Source: Phoronis australis (lineage: Eukaryota > Phoronida > Phoronidae). From it: a DNA stretch of 64,000 nucleotides. Under the pieces are notes generated by a model. The model made no database searches. It was not told where the DNA came from and saw only the letters and a program-made list of their open reading frames with translations. The translations under genes were made by a program, and so were the position numbers. Below are positions 1 to 12,200 of the stretch, one piece after another (within the stretch, counting starts at the first letter, position 1; every line of letters starts with the position of its first letter). The stretch lies in contig NMRA01000128.1 of NCBI GenBank assembly GCA_002633005.1, positions 166,432 through 230,431 on the forward strand, in the 5' to 3' direction.

Positions 1-296
1 CTGAATTTCACAAGCACCATAGCTATCGGATGACTTCCGTGGGCTGAGAAACAAGTTTATTTTTCTCGGCGAGGAAGACTTTTGTGGTGATTTAAGATTC
101 TTCTTCAGTAGTGCATACTTTGGTCCAGACTTTGGGCTAAGCCACTCCATGAGTGTTGGGAGTTTATAGGTGGGAGACTTGAAAGACTTTGTTACAGTAG
201 GGACTTGTTGTTCCTGATTTGCAACTTTAGTTGACAAAGTAGATTGCGTGATAGAAGAATGGCAGTCAACCACTTGCTCGGACTCCGTACAAACCA
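1..296 (-). CDS. DTL: DTL exon 12 (cut by window edge)
   Basis: At least 296 nt with no stop. Codes a disordered Ser/Pro/Lys-rich tail with LPTLMEWLSPKSGPK and RKINLFLSPRKSS, typical of the DTL C-terminal half. Continues beyond base 1. Confidence 0.88.
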
Positions 297-3200
297 CTGC
301 AATGTAAATATGTAATATTCACTGTTGAATAGTGTTTACATAGAAAATGTCAACCAAAACTAAACCAACTAGGATAGTCAAAGGTTTGTAACACTGGAAA
401 CACTGAAAATGGTCTCCATGTCACTTTAGAAGATCATAGACGGCACTAACATAATTTAAACAGAATTCAAAGTCGCTTTGGAATAATCGAGAATATACAA
501 ATGATAAAATGATGAGAAAGGAACTCTGGATGCAATGAAATAAGTAAGGTTATAACCTGCACAATAACATGTAGTCAATTAAATTCTTGGTTCATATCAT
601 AAGACTTGTTGCCCGATAGTCCAATGAAATCAACATTGTAGCGCTGCACAGGACAAACATCTGCGTCACATCTTTAAAATAAAACGTGACTAATTCTGAT
701 GTGATAAAAACTCCCTAATCATGCACTGTCATCAGGATACAGCTCTACCACCAGGACTGGCCGAGTCTCGCCGAAAGTGCGGCTTAGCCGTTACTCCAAG
801 AGGATATCTCGAGTAGAATAGACACGTTATCACCAGCATGAATTACTCACCTTTTTCACTAATTCGTCTGTGGGCTTTGCCAACAACAGTTGCTGGTTCG
901 ACTGGTATTGAACCATCAGACTGCCAGATCCACATAGAATTATCATCAGATAATGTGGCTATCTATACAACAAAATGAGGAAATTGTAAATTCCAGAATT
1001 ACACAAGACATACTTCTGGATGCTCACACACCCATTACTATGCCAAATAAACCAATTCAGTGACATTTTTTGGCTGCTGTGCACCCACAATTTACAAGAT
1101 GTGAACACTTTTATTTAGCCATGGCAGACTGAAAAGCCGATGACATTTATTTGATCAAGACTTAATTCAAAGTCCCAAACGAATACCAAATTAATGTCTT
1201 GAGAGTGCAATGACTGACTAGATGGTAGTTTTGGCCGAGAACCTACATAGACAAATAATGGCATAATACTGTTGAATGAAAGGAAACAATTTATAGCAAG
1301 AAAATTCATGGCAGAAAGCATCACCTTGGTAGTGTCTGTAGGGCACCAGGAAACATCAGTCACCTCCCCTTGGTGTCCCTCCAGAACGACTGGACCACTC
1401 GTTGGCTCATTCAAGCACCATATGTACGCCAAATCATCACTTGAACCACTCAGGAGGTATTGGTCATCAGGACTGACTGCAGCCTTCACGTAGAATGTAG
1501 CATTGCGGTGACCTCTGTAGGTAGCCACTGAAAGAACACAAAGACCAGTATGACACCAATATGTAAATTTATACGTTGGTCTAAGGGAAAGTCAATCATT
1601 TGTAACCTTTCTTATGGCACATTAGCAGATGACATTTACAAATTCAAATTCTCAGAACTTACATGGGCCTGTTATACAAAATAGGTTAGCTTTTTTGCCT
1701 ACAAACACTGCTTTAACACAATGATGTCACCAAACCAAGTCAGATTAAAACGAGTGTATTTTAAGACACGCATCACGATTTCAATGCCTGAAAGGATCGT
1801 CTGCTCCACATTGAGACAATGCGCAACCAAATAGGAAGGAGCTGATGTCAAAAAACAATAAGAAGGAAATCTGCCTCAATATTTTGGAAATGATACTCCA
1901 TCCAAGTTTGATGGAGGAGAAACACCAGCGCCAGACAAGAGCAATGTCAGTTCAATGCACATGGAATACAAACGATGATACAACACTCTGGGCAGACCAA
2001 GACTTGTGCAATTTGGATATTCAACAGACAAACATGCATCAAGTCTTAATCTCTTCAGGGTTCTCATAAGTAGCAAACAAGACACGTCAGTGACAGCCAT
2101 GCAGTGTAGAGAACGCAGCACAACTCGACACAAATGCAGTGGAATATTCTGCAACATCAAAGGCCAAAAACGTGCTACAGACTGGAAATTTCTTCAAAAA
2201 TTTTCGGGCATTTTCACTAGGAGAGAACTTTCCTGTAAATGATTGTAACTTTTGTGCGCAACAGTTCATGCAGTTAATGAAGAAGCCTATCAAGGCATGA
2301 AACACGAGAGAACAACACTTTGCAGTACGCCAATTAAGGAAACCAAGTCATTTTAGATTGATTATGTAAATTCAATCTTGTCAAACATTTCGTAATAATA
2401 ATAATAATTATAATAATAATGTTTATTGTACATTGTAGGCTTTGCCTACTCATTCATAAATACATAAATTCAAATGTACGGTATATTCCGAATATTTACA
2501 CGGAGAGCAGTTCTTCTCTTAAAGCCATAGCCTTCTGAATATACAATGTGAGGCGCTGGATGCTGTCATGATTTTTCTGTTGGAATAACCTAACAGGAGA
2601 ATAGTTAACATTCACAAGCTCTGGTAGAAGATTTCTTCTAAGGCCTCCAAGAACAGGGCATCTACAAATGAAATGAGGCTCATCTTCAATTTCACCCAGA
2701 CAGCATATGCCGCATATTCTCTCACCTCTAGGAATACCCATATGTCTCCCTTTCTCTATATTAAGTGAGTGACCTAGAAATACCCGTATGTCTCCCTTTC
2801 TCTATATTAAGTGAGTGACCTAGGAATACCCGTATGTCTCCCTTTCTCTATATTAAGTGAGTGACCTAGGAATACCCATATGTCTACCTTTCTCTATATT
2901 AAGTGAGTGACCTAGGAATACCCATATGTCTCCCTTTCTCTATATTAAGTGAGTGACCTAGGAATACCCATATGTCTCCCTTTCTCTATATTAAGTGAGT
3001 GACCTAGGAATACCCATATGTCTCCCTTTCTCTATATTAAGTGAGTGACCTAGGAATACCCATATGTCTCCCTNGATCTAAAAATCAATTTTGGCGCGTA
3101 AAAATGGCGGGAAAATTTTGCGACCTGGCATTTATGAATGCGAGCTGGATTTTGGAAATGCGACCTGGGATTCTGGCTAGGTCGCAAAATGCGACCTGGC

Positions 3201-6200
3201 GATTTTAATAGCGTCGAGCCCTGCATGCAGTTAATGAAGAAGCCTATCAAGGCATGAAACACGAGAGTACAACACTTTGCAGTACGCCAATTAAGGAAAC
3301 CAAGTCATTCAAGATTGATTATGTAAATTCAATCTTGTCAAACATTTCGTAATAATAATAATTATAATAATAATATTTATTGTACATCGTAGGCTTTGCC
3401 TACTCATACTCTTAAAGCCATAGCCTTCTGAAAATACAATGTGAGGCGTTGGATGCTGTCATGATTTTTCTGTTGGAATAACCTAACAAGAGAGTAGTGA
3501 ACATTCACAAGCTCTGGTAGAAGATTTCTACTAAGGTCTCCAAGAACAGAGCATCTACACATGAAATGAGGCTCATCTTCAATTTCACCCAGACAGCATA
3601 TACCGCATATTCTCTCACCTCTAGGAATACCCATATGTCTCCCTTTCTCTATATTAAGTGAGTGACATGAACAACGAAACTGCGCGAATATTTTTCTTGA
3701 ATAAGCGCTTAAACAATTCACATATTGCTCGCTGACGAGATCGCATTTAATAAGACTATAAAATTCATATTCATTTAAGCCACCTATTTCCAGTTGCCAA
3801 TCCTGTACGCCACAATCCAGCAATCTCTGTTTGAACAGAATTTTTGAAATCATTGTGTCCTCCCATTCCTCCATTACAATTCCTGTGTAAATAAATCATA
3901 AACTAATGTAACATGCGATGACAGAGCGAACACTGTAAAAGGCCGGGACAAGTGCAATCTGGTCTCACGTGACAGTATTGCAATAATCACAACCTTGTAC
4001 AGTGTGCAGGCATGCTGTTAATAGGATGCCAAACATGCAGAGACTTAATACTGAAGTTCGTCAAGCACTGTCTATGATATATATAGTAAAGGTTTAGTGG
4101 AAACTACTCGATCAGTCAACTTGGCCCAGGGATCAGAGACGAATGTTGTACTGAATAACAGTCAACTTGGCCCCGGAACCAGAGGTGATTATATACAGAG
4201 TAGCAGTCAACTTGGCCCACGGACTAGAGACGAATTTTGTACTGAGTAACAATCAACTTGGCCCAGGGACTAGAGACGAATGTTGTACTGAGGAGCAGTG
4301 AACTTGGCCCAGGGACCAGAGATGATTGCTGTACAGAGTAGCAGTCAACGTAGCCCATGGACCAGAGATGATTGTTGTACAGAGTGACAGCCAAGTTGGT
4401 CCAGGGAACAGATATCATTGTTGTAAAGAACCAGTCAGTTTTGTTTGAAGTTATAAACTACAAAGTACTACACCAGTATTTCCAGGATAATCACTAACCA
4501 AAGTACAGCCACTATCAACAGTTTTCCGCATACCTGAATCCAACAACACCATGTCCATTCAGTCCATACGCTGCTGCCGCTGCTGCTGTGCGATGATGAA
4601 GAAAGCACGGATCTGCTGTAGGCCGGGACAAGTGCAATTTGATGAGGACACACAAATATTGCTCCTGACACGGCCTACTACAACCCACTTCAATGCGCAT
4701 ACATAAGAATAAAACAAGCCATAAACATTTCTTCAAAAGTCTCTGGCAATATACTGACCAATAACCCTGCCTCCATGGCCCAATCTGACCAACGTAAATT
4801 ATAGGCCCACAAAACAGCGATCAAGATATGCTGCGCACAAGCAGGCCGGGACAAGTGCAATTGGTTTTCAGTTAAAACACCCACTACTGCACTCGAACCC
4901 GCCTACATGTGCGCAACTACGACTGCGCCATTACCAACAACCTCTTGATCCCAACTAAATGTACACAGAAATAACAGGCTCTTTTCAAACATACCAGTAT
5001 TCAGAAAAAAGACACTTCCCCTGAATGGAAATTGATTCCACAAGAGAACTCCAGTTTGAACAAGCAAACTGGCTTGTCAGTAGGTGTCAGCACTGTGCCA
5101 ACTAGGCCGGGACAAGTGCAATTTGAATCAAGAGTACAATATTGCACCCATACCAACCTAGCAGTCATAGCAATAGAATGTCTCAAAAACTGCGGCAAAC
5201 CAAGCAGAGATGGTTAATTTCCACATGGACAACCCGTCTGATGGACACAAGTAGGAAACTACACATGCTCAGCAAAACGGATGTGACTCTTACCTGGCTG
5301 TGATGTGTAGCTTGCACAGTTGTACTCGTAGATAATATCATCCATACAGTTGGCAAACAGCCGTGTGCGTGAAGAGTCCATACAAAGGTTGGAAAATCCT
5401 ATCAAACAGACGTGCCAAAGGATGGTTTTAATGAAGGAACTCAATTTTTGTTAGGGAAACCCCGATGACACACATGTTAGGCAATTCATAACACTGATCT
5501 GAGCTTAACAAATGGTAACATCCTGAAATTTGAGGCATTTTATAAACACATCCTGAGTTCATCGAAAGCAGAATTAGAAATTTTATAAACCATACCATAG
5601 TCTTTGGTTAGAACTTGATGTTATAAGTTCTCAAGCATACAGTTAAGAAACTAAAATAAATATTGATAACAAATTTGTGCTTCATATTCTAGAACCTACA
5701 AGCACCATTAGAAAATAACTGGCATTTTGCCCCTAAGCTTGTGCTAAAATCAAACCCTGCAAGCCAGTAACATTGGCACAATGTTTACTTGTTCAAGTAT
5801 CAAAATAGTCCGATTTTGACAATAAATCAAAACAACCGTATTATTTACTAAAGACCTCAAAGCTATCTATCACAAGGCACAGTTTTAAATAATTAAAGTT
5901 ACTTGATTCAGGAAGTACCGAATTTTGAACTGGATTGTTCAAGTGTGAACTTAACTCTTCAATTCTGAACAATGAAATTTGGCCCCACTTCTTAGTCAGC
6001 CTTACCATGCTTGCGTATACCAAGTCCAGCGTAAGTGAACAGTTGCCAGGGGACAGCAGTCGACTTTAGAATGCTGTAATTCTTTCGCAAATCCCAGACT
6101 TTGATATTTCTGGAAATTGATAAGAATTGATTTACGATGGGAATTAATATGTGGCAACAACAAACATTCACTCGCTGAAGGTGTTGAAGGATGTGGTCTG

Positions 6201-9200
6201 AGGTTATCTCAGGATTAGGAGGTCTCAATAAATTTGTTGGTTAATCCTCCCTCTTGACAATTTGAACTTAATTGAATGAGCATGGAAATAAATTTCAGTT
6301 CAGTTCAACAAAAACGCTAAGTTCCTCAAGTTTGAGGAAACGTCTTAAACCAAGAAATGTAACATCCAGGAAATCAACTCTTCCGTGAACAACCGGATAC
6401 AATTATCTGATCTAAAATGCCTACAATTTTATCTTCAATTTCATGCATTTTTTGAGGCATTTTTCTTTGCAGGTAAAAATAATCATCTCATAACAAATAA
6501 AGTCCTTCGCAAGTTTGTTATTTTTAGGCAGACTATTTCAGTTGTATTTCAGTAATCTACACACCCGTCAGCAGCACCAGCTGAGATGAGGTAATGGTCA
6601 TCTTGAAACAGGACTGAGGTCACACTTTGTTGGCTGGATTCTTGAGTGATCTGTTTCACACGTCGTCTGCTCTTCTGGGTGATGCTCTTGTCCACCAGTG
6701 AGTGAGCATTGCGTATCTGATTGACAGAAGGAATGGAACCATCTGTAAAAACATGTCAATCTATCACAGTCTACTATGAGGTGACACTACACAGGTAGCA
6801 AGAGCAGGGGATGGAAATGATTCCAGCCTTGATACTCTAAAACTTCAGTACTGGACTAGCAAGCACCGAACACACAGTTAACGGTGCCCCTAAACTCCAC
6901 ACGTGCACTGACAATACTACATATCTGAAAATTCTTCAAAACCAGTGAGCAGGTGTGGAGCAGTGTCAGTACTGGAGTTTAGGGGATGAAAACCATGTAC
7001 TACGTAAGCCAACACCAGTGTGTACTATCTCACTAGTATTGAAGCATGGTCATGGGATCGTTTCTATCCCCTGAAGAAGTACTATGCAAAATTTCAAAAC
7101 CTTGCCAACTACTAAATACAACAATAAGGTTATTTGTGCTTTCATTTAACACAAATCGAAGTGGTTAAATTACTGTTAAGAAAAAATATGTCACTTGTAT
7201 AATAGTATTCTAGCATTACCATTGGATGTGTGGATAGTATTCTAGCATTACCATAGGATGTGTGGACAAGAAACAATGGAGTTGAGATGGCAGCAAGGTG
7301 CTACAAAGTGTTAACAGTTCACTAAAGGACCAACAAACAAATCACTGACACCCCACTCGTGGGTCTCCCTACCAATCAGGGGAAATGGGGCAAAATGGCA
7401 AACAGTCCACTAAAGGACCAGCAAACAAACTCACTGACATTCCACTTGTGGGTTTCACTACCTACAGGAGAAGTGGGTCAAAACGGCAAACACAGTTCAC
7501 TTAAGGACCAGCAAACAAATCACTGACACCCCACTTGTGGGTTTCCCTACCGATCAGGGGAAGTGAAACAAAATTACCATATTATTCAAGGTTCACATAA
7601 AGACCCTCGTCTGTAATGCGTAAAACCAGCATGAGAAATCTCAGGCAGAGTGCTGCTGTGCAGTATCATTTTAGCACCATAAAGTCAATATAGGTGGGAC
7701 AAAACTCAAACTTTGCTTTATCTTGCAAAAATGTCTGAAATATTAATCCAGGCTGTACATACAAATGACACCCACCAACGAAAAATAGAAGCAAAATATA
7801 GTTGTTCATAACTTAGACAAAACTCATGCTGAGTGTGCAACAGGAACAGTTCAATTACATTTAATGAGGTTGTTCCCAGCTTGAATATTCAGTGAACAGA
7901 CAGAAATGAAACCGCTCAGAGGAGTGAAACTTGGCGAAATTAACCGAAAAGACGATGATGACAACGATGATGATTATGATGATGAAGGTGGCAATTATGA
8001 AAAACACAATAATATACACATGACTAGTGAAGATGTCACAAATCAGTAAGAAATAGGCTACAGTCTTAAGCGACACTTGGCGAAATTAACTGAAAAGATG
8101 ATGATAGAGATGACGACGACGATTATGATGATGAAGGTGGCAATAATGAACAACATAACATTCATATGACTAGCGAAGATGTCAGAAGCAGTAAGAAATA
8201 GGCTACAGTCTTGTTACTAGAAGTTAAACCAACATCAATGCAGCAAGAGCGCTCAACAAAGGAACACCGCTATCAGAAAATATCAAATAATTCGAAAAAT
8301 AGACGTCCTAGCGAAAAATGGAAAATATCTTCTGAAAGCCCGTTCAAAGCTCTATCTAACATGTTAGTTTTGGAAAATTCCGTAAATATTTTGAAAAAAT
8401 AGAAATTTTGCATTTTGTTTCGAAATTCAAAGTCAAATAATTCGAAAACGTTAAGTCTGAGAAAAAATTTGTTAGAGTTCATTTGAAAGGACATATCTCA
8501 GAGAATTTACATGCAAAAATTCATGTCATTTTCTCTTCCTGTTTAAAGAGCCCCTCCCCCCCCCCTGCACGACTTAAAATGGGTCAAAATGTGCCTTTTT
8601 AGCAACAGATAATAGCGTGTCATAGAAAACTAACACCTGAAAAATTTAGAAGCAATTTGTCCTATAATGCGCCCTCTACAGGAGAAAACGTTTTTTTTGC
8701 CTGAAATCGAAGTGCACATGAGCAATTGCCAATATTTCCGCCAGTGAGTAAACAATTTCCTGCACATCTGTAGCAAACAATGTCAGAGCAACATACTTGT
8801 CCGAATTCAGCCAAGTAATTAATGTAGGTACAGTCCACAAGTTGATTATTCTACAGGATTGCTAAACTCTGTAATTAGACTTCACTGGGTGGCAGGTCAG
8901 TGAGAAGGTAGCACAGACATATATTGAGCAGGCAACACAATACAACACCACAGGTAGGCAGCAGACAACACAATACAACACTGCAGGTAGGTAGCTCATT
9001 AAGCCACAGCTACAATGGCACTCCTATCACTGTTGGCAAACTCACAATGAAGGAGGGGCTCATAGCACAGGGTTGTAACATACACTGCAGCAATCTTATC
9101 AAGAAGATAACAGGTATAGCAAAAGTTTTCAAGAGAAACATTTGGTCTCCATACAGGTGAGCCAACAGACTGGTGTTGATGGATATTAAACATAGACCAG

Positions 9201-12200
9201 GTGTCTAGACTCTACACTTTGAGAAAATTATCTTACATGAAAAGCAGGGGATTTGACATTTGAAGGTAACCATTTCACAGTTCCATGGAAAGAAGGGTTT
9301 CCTACACAGTTCAGTTGAGAGAGCTAAGTTCTAAGATCAATAACCTCTCCTCGAGACTGAACTCGAGAATTGACCAACCACGTGCACACTGAGAGAAAAC
9401 CTTTGAAGTTCAAGCAATGTGAATGACTTACAACTTACAAGTTGTGTCAAGAGGACAGTGTGATAGTCTCTGGCCAAGCTTCATCACAATCACGCAAAAT
9501 GGAAAAACGTCTCTACATGAACCAAGTGCACTGTCCAAAACCATTTCAAACGAAGTGAGCTACTACTACTTCAAGAATGTCAAGTGTTCCCAAGTTCTAA
9601 ACTCATCAACTCTTCTGGACGGATCCTTGTGAATGGGAAATGTCATAAGTTCTGAACTCATCAACCACCACATGAAAACATTCTGTAGCCGATAATCACA
9701 AAACACAAAAGTCTCAATTTAAAACCATTTCTGCTAAGCACAATTTCCAGCCCATTAAATATCAAGACGAAACATTTTAATTCCAACATTCAGTCCTTTG
9801 CAATTTGTTAAAAACAGTTGCCATTTTAGAGCAAACCACCTACCTTTACTGGCACACCGGCTGTCCCATACCATGATATGTCCATCACGCGACCCACTGG
9901 CAAAGACATCTAAGAGTAGAAATCAAGAGAATAGTCCACATCACTCCTTAAAAACCATCTACACACAACTAGAAAGACCTCTTCTCAGCCTCAACCAGTC
10001 AGGTAAAGAGATGGCCAATCCTTACAATGGTCCCTATGTCACAGAATACTAAAGATGCTGGAGGGAAAGGTTTATGCCAGAGGGAGCTCTCAACAAACCC
10101 AACTGTCAATGGTCAATCCTTACAATGCTCCTTATATATCAGGGAATTATAAATTAACAATAAATGCTAACCACAATGTTCAGGAGAGGTCCAGGAGAAG
10201 ACACCTCATCTCAGCAAACCAAACTGTAGAGTAGAGATGATCAATTCAAACAATGGTTCCTATATCAGGAAACCATAATCTAACACTGGTCATTAGTTGG
10301 GATGAGAGAGAGCAGAGGGCATGAGTACAAAGGCATGGTAGGCTTGAACTGTGTTACGCCTATTGTGGAACACTATATAACAGTCTGAGTACAATATACA
10401 TAGCTAGTTGGAGTGGATGGGCAATACAATACATTCTGTATTCATGGGTATTCGAGTGTGAAAAGGAGGGAAACAGGGTAACACTGCTAGCTGATATAGC
10501 CAACAGATTACTGAAGCTCACAAGACAAACACAGAACAGTCAGACTGTTAAAACATGACACTTTTGACCTTTATGAAACATTTCAGATTCTATACAGAGA
10601 TGTCGACAGGTAGAAATGAGTATGTGCTCTCCTACACATGTCAATACTTTAAAACACTAAATAACTTGGAGGCTGAGTGACAACAGTTCCCCTATCAGTA
10701 GGCACATGCACGTCTACCATTCTTATATTAAGACTAAGCAGTGTTTCAACCTCATTCTTCATAAAAGACCATGATTTTCAACACTAGGCCAGTATGTACC
10801 ATCCATGGAACAATAGAAAGTGACACTAACAGCCCGGCCAAGAGACCAAATCCTAGTTCTGCATTCACATCCACTGACCAGCAAAGACTGTGCCCAATAG
10901 GGAGTATAACAGTGTCTCCTTAATGGAAGGAAATGCAAAAGCAAAATGTGGGCCCTCTCCTTGGCTGTTTTCATTACTTATAGTGTATGGTAGTACAAAT
11001 CCCCCAAGTACACAGTAATTAACGAGGAAATGTCACAAGATAACCAGGGATCCGCATGCTTTACTGCAGGTAATATCAAAACTGGTACCTTTTCCCTTTT
11101 TAAGGAATGCACAGAAAGCAGTGCGGGTTTATTTACCTTTACTTCCAAGCTGGAAGTTGACAGTTTTCACACTGCTCACGTGCCCTTTGAAAACGCACAG
11201 CTTCTCTTTGCTCGTTACATCCCAAAACGCCACAGTCTGATCACCGGATGCCGTCAACAATTTGTTGTCTTGTTGTGTCCAGGCAATATCAAACACAGCA
11301 TTCGAGTGGGCCATCCAATCTAAACAAATCAACATCACTTCATTCAATACAAACATTTCAGAATGACTTGTCTTAACAGCAGGAACACATTTCAAGTATT
11401 AAGATGCTTTACCGACGCATCGATGTAAATTGCAAAAGTTAAGAAGAGGATTTCCATTAGCTTTGGTAGTTAACAAACGTCGAAGTATTTACTAGGTGGC
11501 GCTATGGGCATCAAAGTTATTGAAAGGTGGCAGTAACATGAGCAGTCAACACATTGTTGACAACAGCACTGACTGACCCCAGCAAAAACCTTGGATAACA
11601 TTAAAGACGCTTTGACGTTTCTGAGTTAAATCCACCTGTTTACTGTGAAGTAAACTTAACCTCATTGACAAGCTTGTGTACTTAGCTAAATATCTACAAA
11701 ACTATAGATATTAAGTCAGCAATTTAGAAAGCCTTAGAATTTTAGTTTTTATTGTAGACAAATCTGTCGTTAATTTGGTCATGAAACATATTTTTAATGA
11801 AATTTATCAAAAAAAAATAATAGCAAAACTACGGTATCGATAACACAACCAAATTTCATTTGATATAAATGTTCTAGATGAAATCTCAAAAACAATTTTC
11901 TAAACTATCATTTAGTTTTCACTTTTGCAAATTTTGTTGATTTTTCAAATAAACCATAGTCATATTTTTGATAACCCCTCAATAAAACGCTGAACATTTG
12001 AAAACAATTCCTTACAGGGTTTCTAGAACACAGCATAAAACGTATCTGGAAGTTTCATTTGAATCTGAACAGCCATTTCCGAGATATTATCTCTGAAGTT
12101 AACTTGGTCCATTTTTGCCAGGGCCTTACATAGCCTTTAGTGAGAACTCTTAAGCAAAAAAATAATTCATGACTTATTAATGCTATTTGATTAGGCATTC

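Larger units (their letters stand above)
1528..5293. repeat. DTL intron 9: repeat-dense intron
   Basis: Contains two non-LTR retrotransposon fragments, two 46-bp minisatellites and four copies of an 18-bp word, all listed separately. No other gene is seen. Confidence 0.7.

Noticed and set aside
1272-1493. Open frame of 73 codons on the plus strand
   Set aside because: It is the shadow of DTL exon 10, which has clear WD40 homology on the other strand.
2730-3073. Regular 46-bp repeats as a CRISPR array
   Set aside because: Units are head-to-tail with no variable spacers and the host is clearly an animal; it is a minisatellite.
11137-11147. Alternative DTL exon 5 donor GTAAAG
   Set aside because: It would break phase with exon 6; the donor at GTAAAT restores the frame.
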